64,000 nt of DNA, from assembly GCA_037976565.1 (NCBI GenBank), contig CP137667.1:32106459-32170458 (forward strand). The letters are read 5' to 3'. The position numbers were made by a program, and so were the translations under genes. The notes below the pieces were generated by a model. The model was not told the DNA's origin, ran no database searches, and worked only from the letters and a program-made list of their open reading frames with translations. Of this stretch, positions 34,331-45,005 are shown piece by piece. Numbering within the stretch: position 1 is the stretch's first letter; each line of letters starts with the position of its first letter. The DNA is from Mesocentrotus franciscanus. Its lineage: Eukaryota; Echinodermata; Echinoidea; Camarodonta; Strongylocentrotidae.

Positions 34331-34535
34331 ACACTTTTTTTTATAATTTATACTTTTGTATGCGTTTGTTGGAAAATGACTCATTCCCAAATTTACAGAC
34401 GGGCAAAAAAATATGCTTATTTAGAAGCATACAGTCATGTCAGGACCTGCGGAACGGCGGTGCTCGGGGTTGGGGAGGCTCGAACCCCTCATCTTTTGAA
34501 AAGAGTAATAGAAAGAAAGAATAGCGACCTGCCAG

Positions 34536-35110
34536 TGTCACAAATGAGATATCAAAATATGCATGCTCATCTGACCGTAATTTATTGCCTGAAACCCTGA
34601 GCTTCTTGGTGCTTCGCCCCCTGGACCCCACACCTATTAGTAAACTGCCTGTGTCACAAATAAGGTATCACAATATGCTCATCTGACCGTAATTAAATGC
34701 CTAAAACCCTTGAGATTCCGGGGGCTCTGCCCCTGGACCCCATCAGGGGCCCTAAGGCCAGCCCCTAGATGCTCATCTAACCGTAATTTCTTGCCTAAAG
34801 CCCCTGCTTCTGGGGGCTCCGCCCCCTGGACTCCACGCCTATTAGTAACCTGCCTGTGTCACAAATAAGTTATCACAATATGCTCATCTGACCGTAATTA
34901 AATTGCTAAAACCCTTGAGATTCCGGAAGCTCTGCCCCTGGACCCCACCAGGGGCCCTAAGGCCAGCCCCTGGATGCTCATCTAACCGTAATTTCTTGCC
35001 TAAAGCCCCTGAGCTTCTGGGGGCTCCGCCCCCTGGACCCCACGCCTGTTAGTAACCTGCAGGTGTCACAAAATAATAAGGTATCAAAATATGCTCATCT
35101 GACCGTAATT
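34536..35110. repeat. about 205-bp GC-rich tandem repeat with short hairpins
   Basis: CACAAATAAG(G/T)TATCACAATATG recurs at about 34,655, 34,859 and 35,068, with a partial unit from 34,536. Each unit carries inverted words GGGGGCTCCGCCCC and CCCCACCAGGGGCCC. Composition is clearly more GC-rich than the surroundings. Origin and function are unknown. Confidence 0.8.
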
Positions 35111-35249
35111 GAATGCGTAAGACCCCTGAGCTTCAGGCGCATAGGCAGGGGGTGGTGGGGGAGTCCCCCAAAAAAAAAAAAAACGCTGACCAAAAGAGAG
35201 AGAGAGAGAGAGAAGAAAAAATAAGAGGACGTAGGAAGAAAAAGGGAAA

Positions 35250-35680
35250 GGAGTCGAGAACGGTACAACGAATCGTCTCTTTCTCTAATAATTTAATGAA
35301 ACGTCAAAGCTTGGGTGAAACTGAATTCAGACCAGGATTAAGAGTCGAGAACGGTACAACGAATCGCTCTCTCTAATAATTTAATGAAACGTCAAAGCTT
35401 CCGCTTGCGCTGGGGGAACTGAATCGAGAACGGTACAAGGAATCGTCTTCTTTCTCTAATAATTTAATGAACATCAAGCTTGGGTGAAACTGAATTCAGA
35501 CCAGGATTAAGAGTCGAGAACGGTACAACGAATCGTTCCTCTCTCTAATAATTTAATGAAACGTCAAAGCTTCCCCGCCTCTCGCGGGAGGGGGAAAATT
35601 TAATTCAGACAAGGATTAAGAGTCGAGAACAGTACAACGGATTTCTAATAATTTAATGAAACGTCAAAGCTTCCGGGGGC
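35250..35680. repeat. five tandem copies of an 80-110-bp unit
   Basis: GTCGAGAACGGTACAACGAA occurs at about 35,253, 35,343, 35,422, 35,512 and 35,621 (with slight changes), each followed by TCTAATAATTTAATGAAACG and CAAAGCTT. The spacers vary (GGGTGAAACTGAATTC or a GC-rich insert). The preceding 35,166-35,230 is an A run and GA repeat. Confidence 0.85.
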
Positions 35681-35699
35681 AGAGGCGGCGCTCGGGGCA

Positions 35700-37020
35700 G
35701 GGGGCACAGTGCCCTCCCACTTTTCAAGAACCCCAAAAGTGCCCCTTTTACATAGGAAAATGCCCTTTAACTTTGTAAAAGTGCCCTTTTACATAGGAAA
35801 AGTGCCCCTATTAATTTTTAAAAGTGCCCCTTCCCTTTCCACCTCTGATAAGTGCCCCTTTTATTTTGACACTTACCCTTTTCCTTCAACAAGTTCCCAT
35901 TTTCCTTTGCAATATTCTCATAAGTGCCCTTTTAATCTCTAGTAAGTGCCCCTTTTCAGGTACGAGAAGCGCCCTTTTTCACTTTTGATAAGTGCCCTCT
36001 TCACCTCTGATAACTGTCCTATTCAAATCTGAGAGGTGCCCCTTTTGCTTTGACAGGTGCCCCTTCCTCTTTTAATAACTACCCCTTTTTAACTCGGATA
36101 AACGCACCTTATCTTTTCACATGTGCCCCCTTTCCTTTCTAATAAGTGCCCCTTTTCCTTATGATAAGTGCCCCCATTAAAAAGAGCCCTTCTCATAAAT
36201 GCCCCCTTTTACCTATGAAAATAGTTCCTTTTCATTCTCATAATAAGTGCCCTTTTTCATCTCTTGTAAATGACCCTATTCAATTCTGAGAGATACTCCT
36301 TTACTTTGACAAGTGCACCTTCCCTCCTGATAAGTGCTCTTTTCATCTCTAATAAATGCCACTTTTATTTTGACACGTCCCCTTTTCCTTCCTAATAAAA
36401 GCTCTTTTTCCTTCTTATAAGTGCCCCTTCCCTTCTCATGATTACCTCTTTTCATCTCTGATAAGTGCCCCGTTTATTTTAGCATGTGCCTCTTTTCTTT
36501 TAATAAGAGCCACTTCCCCTTCTAATAAAAGCCACCCCTTTCACCTCTGATAAATGCACCTATTAAAATCTGATCGGTGCCCCGTTTTTCAACAAATGCA
36601 CATTTCCCTTTATTATTAGTGCCCATTTTTCATTCTCATAAGTGCCTCTTTTCATATATGGTCAGTGCCCCTTTTCAGATGCGATAAGTGCTCCTTTTCA
36701 CCTCTGATAATTACCAGTTTAACAATGATACGTGCCCCTTTTTCTTTCTAATAAGGAACCTATCCCTTTTCATAAATGCCCCTTTTCACTTCTTATAAAA
36801 GCCCCTATCAAAATCTGATGGGTGCCTCTTTTCCGTCGACAAATGCCCATTTCCCATTCTCATAAGTGCCTCTTTGTTTAGGTGTAAGAAGTGCTCCATT
36901 TTCACCTCTGGTAATTAGCCTTTGTACTTTGACACGTGCTGCTTTTCTTTTCTAATAAGTGTCTTATCCCTTTTGGTAAGTGTCCCCTTTTCCTCTCATT
37001 ATTAAACATGCCCCTAATTT
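35700..37020. repeat. long degenerate GTGCCCCTTTT minisatellite
   Basis: About 1.3 kb built from irregular 30-45-bp units with the core AAGTGCCCCTTTTCA(C/T)CTCTGATAA. Pyrimidine-rich on this strand throughout. A reverse-complement relative lies at 49,285-49,920, so this is a dispersed family and not a local expansion only. Confidence 0.88.
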
Positions 37021-37440
37021 CCAGCAATTTCCCCCAAAGCTCGCTCACTACGCTCGCTCGCATTATAGATGTTATAATTATGTTACTTATCAAAGGCCTT
37101 TTCAGTCTTACGTTATGAGAATGTGTTTATAATCCCATCAGGATTGGGGTTTTCCTCTTTATAAGATGTACCGGTAATTTTTCGCTGCGACCTCACAAAT
37201 CTTTAAAATTTCCTCGCCGCTTTGCTCGCCGCAAGTGAATTTTCAGACCATAGCATCCAACTGCAAAGTATGATGCTTAACCAATATCTTATATGATGTA
37301 TAAAGAGTGCCCTTTTTTGTTGGTGCTCCCCTGTCCGGGCCGGGGAAGTGATTTTCAAATTTTTCGCACGAAGTGGGCCCCTTTTTAGGCCCCCTCCCTT
37401 GCCGCCGGCTGGATCCGCCCCTGAATACATCTATACATTA
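37021..37440. repeat. flank of the GTGCCCC minisatellite, dispersed repeat
   Basis: Contains GCTCGCTCACTACGCTCGCTCG, GACCTCACAAATCTTTAAAATTTCCTCGCC and GTGCCCTTTTTTGTTGGTG, and ends with GCCGGCTGGATCCGCCCCTG. The same blocks occur inverted at 49,285-49,560 in the same order, so minisatellite and flank form one larger repeated unit. Confidence 0.7.
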
Positions 37441-37739
37441 CTTTATCTTTTCACTCGACAGTGGACAGTGCCATTCTCTCAGTTTGAGAAATGGGTAAGA
37501 AGGTCCAATGTCAACTTGAAGATTATCAGTCTGGAAAGCAAAAACAAATGCTTTTCAATATGCGTTTAGTGGGCATACCATAATGGCATTAAAAAATAGT
37601 GTGAACTGTTCTACTCACCAGGCTGCATATAGGCCTATCAAATTTGAAAGTTAGATTATTTCGAGCTTCACAATAATATGCAGTTGTTGTTTTTATTTTT
37701 TATTGTATTTGTGTGCACCCAATTCACTTAGGGCTTAGG

Positions 37740-38125
37740 CCCAATCTCAATTCCAGAAAGAGAGAGAAAGAAAGTTGGAGATAAAGAAAGATGAATGAGT
37801 AATAATTGAGAGAGATAGGTCGAGAGGTCGAGAGAGAGAGAGAGAAAGAGAGAGAGAGAAAGGGGAAAGAGAGAGAGAGAGGGAGAGAGAAGGGATAGAG
37901 AAGAGAGAGAGAGAGAGAGATGAGAAGGGCTAGTGAAGAGAGGAGAGAAGGGATAGAGAAGAGAGAGGAGAGAAGGGATAGAGAAGAGAGAGGAGAGAAG
38001 GGATACCGAAGAGAGAGAGAGAGGGGGGGAGATGAGAGGGATATAGAAGCGAAAGAGAGAGAGAGAGAGAGAGAGAATATCAAGTGAGAGTAACATAGGT
38101 CCACGGCTATAGAAAGAGAGACTCT
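37740..38125. repeat. GA-rich simple sequence
   Basis: Long purine tract of GAGAGAGA with GGGATAGAGAAGAGAGAGGAG sub-units repeated several times (about 37,890-38,020). The long serine/leucine-rich minus-strand frames here are artefacts of this composition. Confidence 0.95.
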
Positions 38126-38359
38126 CTTTCTATAGCCGTATATATTATATACAGAAAGGGAGATATTAGTCCAAAACACGTGTAGCAATTCACGAATCAC
38201 TGACCTCTCTGACCTCTCCCGAGGTCAGTGGCAGAACAACATTCCTCAATAAGGGATGATCTCAAAATAAGAATGTGCAGTACATGATTGACTGTTGGGG
38301 AAAACGTCAAGTCGACCTAATTATTGATTATTAAATCTTTAATGCTAAATATATGCTAT

Positions 38360-38870
38360 ATATATGCTTTTTGTAGGATGTTGTCTACATCTCTGCGGGC
38401 GGCGTCGGCCGACTCCGCATCAAGACTCTTGACCGCTGTGTCAACTTTCGCAATTATTTCGGTAGCTGGAATCCGTCTAGGGGAGACGGCAAAGCCGAGG
38501 CCTTTCTTAAGAATCTCATCTTCCGAAGAAGTGAACGTTCTAGAAGATAGGTTAATAACCCACTTCTCCTCATTCGCTAATGAGGTCACCGTCCTGCTCG
38601 ACTTTGGCTGTGTGAGTTTATCAAATTTTGTTTGTTGTCTCATCTTACATTTCATGAAGACATCTCGGTAGATGTCTTCATTAACCTTCAATATCTCATC
38701 GCTATGCTGGGGGACTAATTTCGATATGACTTCAGCCTTCAAAGTTTCATATTCGGTCTTGGCCGAGCCAAGAGTGCGTCTGGTTAGGAAAATCCGTTCT
38801 TTTAGGAAACGACGGGATGCCGTTTCAGCTGCCTTCTTTGCCTTCGTTGCATTAAAGCATCCGTGGTCCC
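38360..38870 (-). pseudogene. inverted N-terminal part of the Penelope-like ORF
   Basis: Read on the minus strand it encodes the start of the element protein: FLKERIFLTRRTLGSAKTEY, then SRTFTSSEDEILKKGLG and SLDAESADAARRDVDN. The segment 38,376-38,546 is the reverse complement of 38,909-39,079 with a few changes, so both arms overlap by about 170 bp. The inverted arm reaches further towards the N-terminus than the sense copy. This fits priming or template switching onto a second strand during insertion. Confidence 0.85.
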
Positions 38871-38877
38871 CAATGAC

Positions 38878-40879
38878 CTACGGATTAAACCCCCGATACG
38901 CACCATCTTCTAGAACGATCACTTCTTCGGAAGAAGAGATTCTTAAGAAAGGCCTCGGCTTTGCCGTCTCCCCTAGACGGATTCCAGCTACCGAAATAAT
39001 TGCGAAAGTTGAGACAGCGGTCAAGAGTCTTGATGCGGAGTCGGCCGACGCCGCCCGCAGAGATGTAGACAACATCCTACAAAAAGCACGCCCCCCTAAA
39101 CACAACATTTCGAAAGAAATGCACACTGCTCTCAAAAGTTTAAAGGCTGATGATAGTATTACTATTCTTCCAGCCGACAAAGGCCGTGCCACAATCATTC
39201 TAGACACCACAATGTACCATGAGAAATTGACCGACTTATTGGAGTCTGGTCCGTATCGTGTATTAAAGAAGGATCCCACAGATCGCTTGGCTCGCAAGCT
39301 TTCCAGCACCTTGCTGAACCTAAAGAAAGACAATGCGGTGGATGAACCGACCTATCGTAGGCTGAAACCCACACAGAAGCAACCTCCTAGAATATACGGG
39401 TTACCCAAGATACACAAACCCACAGTACCATTACGACCTATAGTGTCATGCATAGGCTCCTTTGCCTATAACCTCTCTAAGTACCTAGCAGAGATTCTTT
39501 CTCCGCTCACCGGTTTGACTGAATATACGATTCCCAATTCGAGTGGTTTTGCAGAGTTCATAGCACAGCAAACCATCGGTACACAAGAACTCATGGTCTC
39601 GTTTGACGTAGTTTCACTCTTCACCAATGTACCGATTGAGGGCGCATGCAATGCTACATTGCAACGCTTACAATCAGACAGCAATTTGTCCACCCGTACC
39701 GCACTCTCACCGGAACAACTCACTCAACTCCTCGAGTTTGTCCTTCGATCCACATATTTTCTGTATAAAGGTTCATATTATGAACAGACAGAAGGGGCAG
39801 CCATGGGCAGTCCGGTCTCGGCTGTCGTGGCCAACCTATACATGGAGAGTTTCGAAGAAGAAGCGTTGGACACATGTCCCCTCTCTTGCATGCCTCGTGT
39901 TTGGAAGAGATACGTAGATGACACCTTCATCATAGTTCCCATCTCTGAAACAGATAATCTGCTTAAACACATGAACAGCCTCGAACCAACCATCCAGTTC
40001 ACATCAGAGATAGAATGTGAAGGGAAGATAGCATTCTTAGACACTTTAGTTCATAGACACGACAACCATAGGCTCTCCACCTCAGTCTATAGGAAGCCTA
40101 CCCACACAGACCAGTACATAGCGTTTGACTCTCACCATCCCATATCGGTGAAGAGAGGTCTAGTGAAATGTCTATTTGACAGAGCTTCACGCATAGTGAC
40201 AAGTCCACAACAGCCATGCAAAGAACGAACCCGTGTTCACAGTGCCCTGAGTCTCAACGGTTACCCACGCCGTTTTGTACACAATACCAAGAAGAGATCG
40301 TCGGAACCCAGGGATCAGAAGGTATACAAGACATTTACAGTCTTGCCGTACATTGATGGTGTCTCCCAACAACTCAAGCGCCGCCTAGAGAGCCATGGCA
40401 TTCGAACGGTTTTCAGATCAGATACCACCCTACGTCAACAACTTACACGCCCCAAGGATCCAATTCCTCCACATAGACGAGACGGCATTGTGTACAACAT
40501 CCCTTGCAAAGGATGTGATAGATCCTATATCGGTGAAACTGCCCGTCCGATAAAAGAAAGAATCACTGAGCACAAGAGGGACGTCAGGCTCCGCCGAACT
40601 GACAACTCAGCCGTAGCCGAACATGCTTGGGATAACCAGCATCAACCAGACTGGGACGGGGTTCAGTGCCTTTCCCAGGAAAGACATTGGTACACACGGA
40701 GGGTAAAAGAAGCTATCAATATCCGTCTCAATCCCAATAATTTCAACAGAGACAACCGGATCGATATCCCCGAATTTTGGATGCGTACGATACGCCACCA
40801 TGACACTCCCGTCCAGCCGGCCAACACTGGTCGATTCCATTCAGCAGAGGGCCGAGCCAGCGGCCCGTTGATTGGTTGA
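38878..40879 (+). CDS. Penelope-like reverse transcriptase with GIY-YIG endonuclease
   Basis: Unbroken frame of about 667 codons after the inversion point; the upstream part of the open frame (from 38,672) is antisense to the inverted head and is not native. RT motifs: ITILPADKGRATII, RIYGLPKIHKP, LMVSFDVVSLFTNVP (catalytic Asp), GAAMGSPVSAVVANLYM and KRYVDDTFI (catalytic DD). The C-terminal nuclease shows GIVYNIPCKGCDRSYIGE (GIY...YIG with a CxxC between), a catalytic Arg in TARPIKERITEHKR and a Glu in RRVKEAINIRL. It would nick target DNA and copy the element RNA there. The native N-terminus is missing on this strand, so this copy is probably not autonomous, although the catalytic parts look intact. 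Confidence 0.93.
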
Positions 40880-41117
40880 GCTCGCTATTGCTTCCGCCCA
40901 GCAGACGAGCCGAACCAGCGGCCTGCTGATTGGTCGAGCACCGTGTGCGTCGACCATTAGGCCATTTGCATAATTAATCGAACCAGCGGCCTACTGATTG
41001 GTCAAGCACCGTGTGCGTCGGCCAATAGGCCTTGTGCATTATTGTTTCCGATTATCGATCGAATTATAGACCGTCGCGCCGGTCCTCCCGTAGAGTATAA
41101 AGCACCCTTGCTTACAT

Positions 41118-41178
41118 TAGTTTTATCACCTGACGAAGTGTTGCAGCGGCGCACGAAACGTCGAGATCTTTTAGATTC
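41118..41178 (+). ncRNA. candidate hammerhead ribozyme in the Penelope 3' region
   Basis: The conserved core words occur in order: CTGACGA (41,130-41,136), a short stem II (GTG...CAC) and GAAA (41,155-41,158), then CGTC with a possible two-pair stem III and a cleavage position after GTC. Stem I pairing is only partial by eye. Hammerhead motifs with very short stem III are known from Penelope-like elements. Only one copy is present because no second pseudo-LTR exists at the left end. Confidence 0.6.
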
Positions 41179-41290
41179 CTTATTGACCACATTGCGAGAC
41201 AAACGAATATCACTAGCGATATTATTTTCGATATTAAATCTTTGTTTGTATGATTAAACGTATCTTCTTCTTTTTTAAATAAAGAAATAA

Positions 41291-42246
41291 ACTAGATGGA
41301 GCTTCAACTGCGCGCAGTCGAAAATGATGCCTCCGCCATATAGCAATTTTACAAACCAAAATGGAAGCAATTTTTAAAATTCAAGTTTGATTGTAATCCA
41401 TCTGTTGGTTCTAATGATAACGCGATCACGAGCTATTTTGAGATACATAATGAGCCCTGTGACCTTTGACCTCGTGATCCCAAATCTAATCAGTTCATTG
41501 ACTCTGCAAGATACATACATGACCCAAGTTTGGCGGTAATCCATCAATCGGTTCTTGAGATAACGTGATCACAAGCTATTTTGCATACATAATGAGCCCT
41601 GTGACCTTAGACCTTTGACCTCGTGACCCCAAAATCTAATCAGTTCATTGACTCTGCAAGATACATACATGACCCAAGTTTGGCGGTAATCCATCAATCG
41701 GTTCTTGAGATAAAGTGATCACGAGCTATTTTTGCATACATAATGAGCCCTGTGACCTTTGACCTTTGACCTCGTGACCCCAAAATCTAATCAGTTCATT
41801 AGCTCTGCAAGATACATACATGACCCAAGTTTGGCGGTAATCCATCAATCGGTTCTTGAGATAACGCGATCACAAGCTATTTTTGCATACATAATGGGCC
41901 CTGTGACCTTTGACCTTGGACCTCGTGACCCCAAAATCTAATCAGTTCATTGACTCTGCAAGATACATACATGACCCAAGTTTGGCGGTAATCCATCAAT
42001 CGGTTCTTGAGATAACGCGATCACGAACTATTTTTGCATACATAATGGACCCTGTGACCTTTGACCTTGGACCTCGTGACCCCAAAATCTAATCACTTCA
42101 TTAGCTCTGCAAGATACATACATGACCCGAGTTTGGCGGTAATCCATCAATTGGTTCTTGAGATAACGCGATCACGAGAACGGGACGTACGTACGTACGG
42201 ACAACCAGAAAACATAATGCCTCCGGCTACGTTGTAGCGGAGGCAT
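41291..42246 (+). mobile_element. terminal-hairpin element with internal 152-bp tandem repeats
   Basis: It starts ACTAGATGGAGC and at 41,327 has ATGCCTCCGC. It ends in the hairpin ATGCCTCCGGCTAC...GTAGCGGAGGCAT (42,217-42,246) followed by A-rich sequence. Inside are five units of about 152 bp, with CATACATAATG at 41,443, 41,587, 41,739, 41,890 and 42,041. Each unit carries one or more TGACCTTTGACC words, and a short ACGTACGTACG run precedes the hairpin. The overall build matches the ACTAGA family of 2.3-31 kb although the sequences differ. No coding capacity: the frames at 41,759 and 41,910 are translations of the repeat. Confidence 0.82.
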
Positions 42247-43222
42247 AAAAATAAATAATGTTACGTTCTGTCTATAAATGATTATCCAAAACTGTCCCTG
42301 TACAACGACTTTGCGGGGTATTTTGAGATCATCCCCAAAATACATGTGCTCAGAAAATGCAAGCCTGGGATGCGTCTTCGGGCCAAGCCAACGCACATAC
42401 TATACTACACACTGCACTGGGCCTGCGATCAATGCCAGCGTGTCAATGCACGATCACTCCCACAACATACAGACACGGCCCGTTCGTTCACAGAGCTGGC
42501 GAAACAGCATAGCCGAGTCATAACAAATGCATTTCAATTTGAAAACACAGAAACGATTAAGAGATGGAAATGGAAAAATAAGTTAAAGAGAACACTGAAT
42601 ATTCCGGCAGGACCGAGCAGGAAATGCATAGATTTACGTACTGAATTAAGTACAGTAATTGCAGTAAAGATGGCGGCCTGATTGATTATAAAATTATATA
42701 TTACGATTATAGTGTACAGACAAGTATTTTTTTTTAAATTAACGAGACAGTATAAAAATCATACACTAAGGCAACTTGACTTTAAAAAATTTATCTTCAT
42801 GATTATATATATTTGACTAGTCTGGTAATATGATTTGGTGTCAAAACATGTTAATTATTACACTTTGACAATAGTGTTATATATGTGTTATGCTCTTCAG
42901 ATGACATGTAAATTTTCGAACTGAGAAGGAGCTATACCAAATTTACCGGGAGCACCGGTAAATTTTTATTTTTAAATTTTTTTCTCCAAATCAAAAGAGT
43001 TTTAGAGCCCAATTTTGTTAGAGTTGAGTGTTCTAACACTAGGCTTCACAATGATAATGAAAATTTTAAATTTCATGATCCACAAAAATTGAAATATTCC
43101 CAAAACTTTGTATTACCTTTAATAATGTTTTTCTCATTTTCTGCTTCTATTCAAACCTACTTAATATCAGGGTGGACATCCCCTTTAAACTATAATGCTT
43201 ATTAATGTATGTAAGATATCAA
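42247..43222. other. no exon recognised; intron or downstream sequence of the NLR gene
   Basis: Between the element and the donor site at 43,228. The two overlapping plus-strand frames at 42,278-42,681 have no recognisable motif. No repeat exon of the NLR gene could be seen on the minus strand. Confidence 0.5.
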
Positions 43223-43228
43223 ACTTAC

Positions 43229-44916
43229 CACATCTTCATATACACCTAGTCCAGTGAATACATAACCTGCTATGGTGTGTGCTGTCATGTCTGTGTGTAT
43301 TGTCAGAGATGACATTCCACCCCTCGCCAAGGCTGCAGTATCTAGGTCCTGACTCTCAAAGGATACATCAACCAACAAATCAATCTCATCTTCGTCTACG
43401 GTGTCACCCTGTAACATGCATTTCATGACATGGTTTGCAACGGTTTTGTCCCGTGACACGGTGAAGTACAGGAGATACCTAAACTCTTCCTTCCTAGGCA
43501 GCACTACTTGCTCAATCAGCCTGTTGAATTCATTGTGATCTAACTTATACAGGGAAGCAAGATGGACCGCAGCCATGTACTCTTGAAAGAGTTTGTGTGG
43601 AAAGAAGATAGTAGACTGCAGGAACATACTGCTCTTATCATATATAGATGACAATTTCTTCTCTTGAGACAACACCCCTACTCTGCAAGCTGTTTCAATG
43701 GAGTCTGAGCACTGTTTAAAATCACCTTCTTTGAAAATAAAGGTGTTTTCTTGTAGCCCGATGAAAGCAACTTTGGCAACTGGTTCCATTAGCTTCTCAA
43801 TTCGAGAGCGATAGGCTTGGAAAGATGGGCTGTCTAAATCTGTGATAATTTTCTGAGCATAATGCACCTTCAAGAATTCAAACATTTCATCAAATATTTG
43901 AGAAAAAGTTTGTAATGACTTAAACTTTTCTTGTTTTTCATCACCAATTTCTCTCCACATAAGACAGAGCATAGCTATGTAGATAGGATACGGGGCCATA
44001 TTCTTAGATATGATGTCATTGTCTTTGGTTAATTGGATAAGCTGATCTGCTTTGGCCCCATCATCTTGAAAGTACTTGTGAATGTAAACCTCCACATTCT
44101 CCTTGCTAAACCCTTCTACATGCATGAAAGTGTACAGTTTCCGTAGACTATTGTCCCATCTAATAATCTCTTCGACCTTCCATGGGCGACTTGTCACAAA
44201 CACCGGGCAAGCGGCAAGCTCATCTGAACTAAGAATGTCTCTAATTGCAATGTCACCTCTCTCTGAAGAACTTCCACTTGCCTCTGCGCTGTTGACTCTT
44301 GGCTGCAAAGTGTCACTTGTTGGGGTTGATGACTTTGGCTGGTGACATTCTGACTTTGAATTAGCTTTCCTTTGCTGTACAACCTTGCCATCAAGCTCAT
44401 CTAATCCATCAAATGCAATGAATACATCTTTTGGATTTGAACAGATGTACTCAGTGATCTGGCAGGCTGTTGCTGGGTTGTCCTTGGAGAGATACGACTT
44501 GACAATCTCACCAATCATGTATCGTTTGGCTTCACGAAAAGGGATAACAAGTACCCACGAGAACTTTGGGAGAACAGGATTTTCAGTTATCCAGTCCCAG
44601 GCAATCTTAGCACAGAATGTTGTCTTTCCAGCCCCAGCCTCTCCCTGAATCATGATCCGCTTGGGAAACTCTCCATTGACTTTGTGATTAAAGAGATCCC
44701 TGTACTTAAGTGGTCGCTTGCCTTTACGATATTCCTCTTCCAGGACAAGGTTTACATACATGTCGTCAAATTGCACAATGGAATCAGGGTCGAGAGGATC
44801 AGCTCTGATCTTACAGAGAGTTGTCCGGTATTTGGATTTGAAATCATCTGCACATTTCTTGATCAGGTCAGGAGAAAGTGGTTGGGTCTGTGATCCTGGC
44901 ATTGTAACAGGTGCAC
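43229..44916 (-). CDS. NLR-type receptor, exon 3: NACHT NTPase
   Basis: Large exon bounded on the minus strand by an acceptor (TTATTACATTTATAG, ending at 44,917) and a donor GTAAGT (43,228-43,223). It encodes a NACHT module: an N-terminal linker (SPDLIKKCADDFKSKY), Walker A RIMIQGEAGAGKTTF, Walker B VFIAFDGLDEL, the sensor-like VFVTSRPW, then a helical winged region with FFPHKLFQEYMAAVHLASLY. A long Ser/Gln-rich insert follows Walker B. NACHT proteins bind ATP and assemble into signalling platforms in innate immunity. The exon enters in phase 1 and leaves in phase 0, and the 685-codon total of the three exons is exact. No leucine-rich region is encoded here, so the gene continues to the left. 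The hydrophobic residues before the acceptor are intronic and should not be counted. Confidence 0.92.
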
Positions 44917-45005
44917 CTATAAATGTAATAACAGAAGTGTGACAATTTCTTCTGAATATCAAAATGTTTCATTTGAGGATATTTATAACATACACATGAA
45001 CATAT

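Larger units (their letters stand above)
38341..41231 (+). mobile_element. Penelope-like retroelement with inverted head
   Basis: Flanked by a perfect 12-bp direct repeat TATTAAATCTTT at 38,329-38,340 and 41,232-41,243, taken as the target duplication. From left to right: an inverted 5' segment (38,360-38,870), a 5'-truncated sense copy with intact RT and GIY-YIG endonuclease, and a 3' region with two copies of a GAACCAGCGGCCT(A/G)CTGATTGGTC block (40,912 and 40,981) and a hammerhead-like motif. Inverted or tandem partial heads are a known habit of this class. The uninterrupted host sequence is present at 26,071. Confidence 0.92.

Noticed and set aside
34441..34500. Possible tRNA gene (GGTTCGAGCCT-like word on the minus strand)
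   Set aside because: Only a box B-like word is present; no convincing D-arm or acceptor pairing and no SINE body.
34536..35110. GC-rich hairpins (GGGGGCTCCGCCCC) as a bacterial-type insert or contamination
   Set aside because: They form part of a tandem array with AT-rich linkers continuous with the surrounding animal repeats.
37724..38200. Long minus-strand open frames rich in Ser and Leu
   Set aside because: They are translations of GA simple sequence; no domain and no codon structure of a gene.
38672..38877. First 70 residues of the Penelope open frame
   Set aside because: This stretch is antisense to the inverted head of the element; the native frame begins to match the family only after about 38,900.
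41759..42092. Two near-identical 60-codon frames
   Set aside because: They result from a 152-bp tandem unit (not a multiple of three) in a non-coding element; no protein features.
44917..44962. Extra N-terminal residues (MIFRRNCHTSVITFI) on the NACHT exon
   Set aside because: They lie upstream of a good splice acceptor whose phase matches the Death exon donor, so they are intronic.
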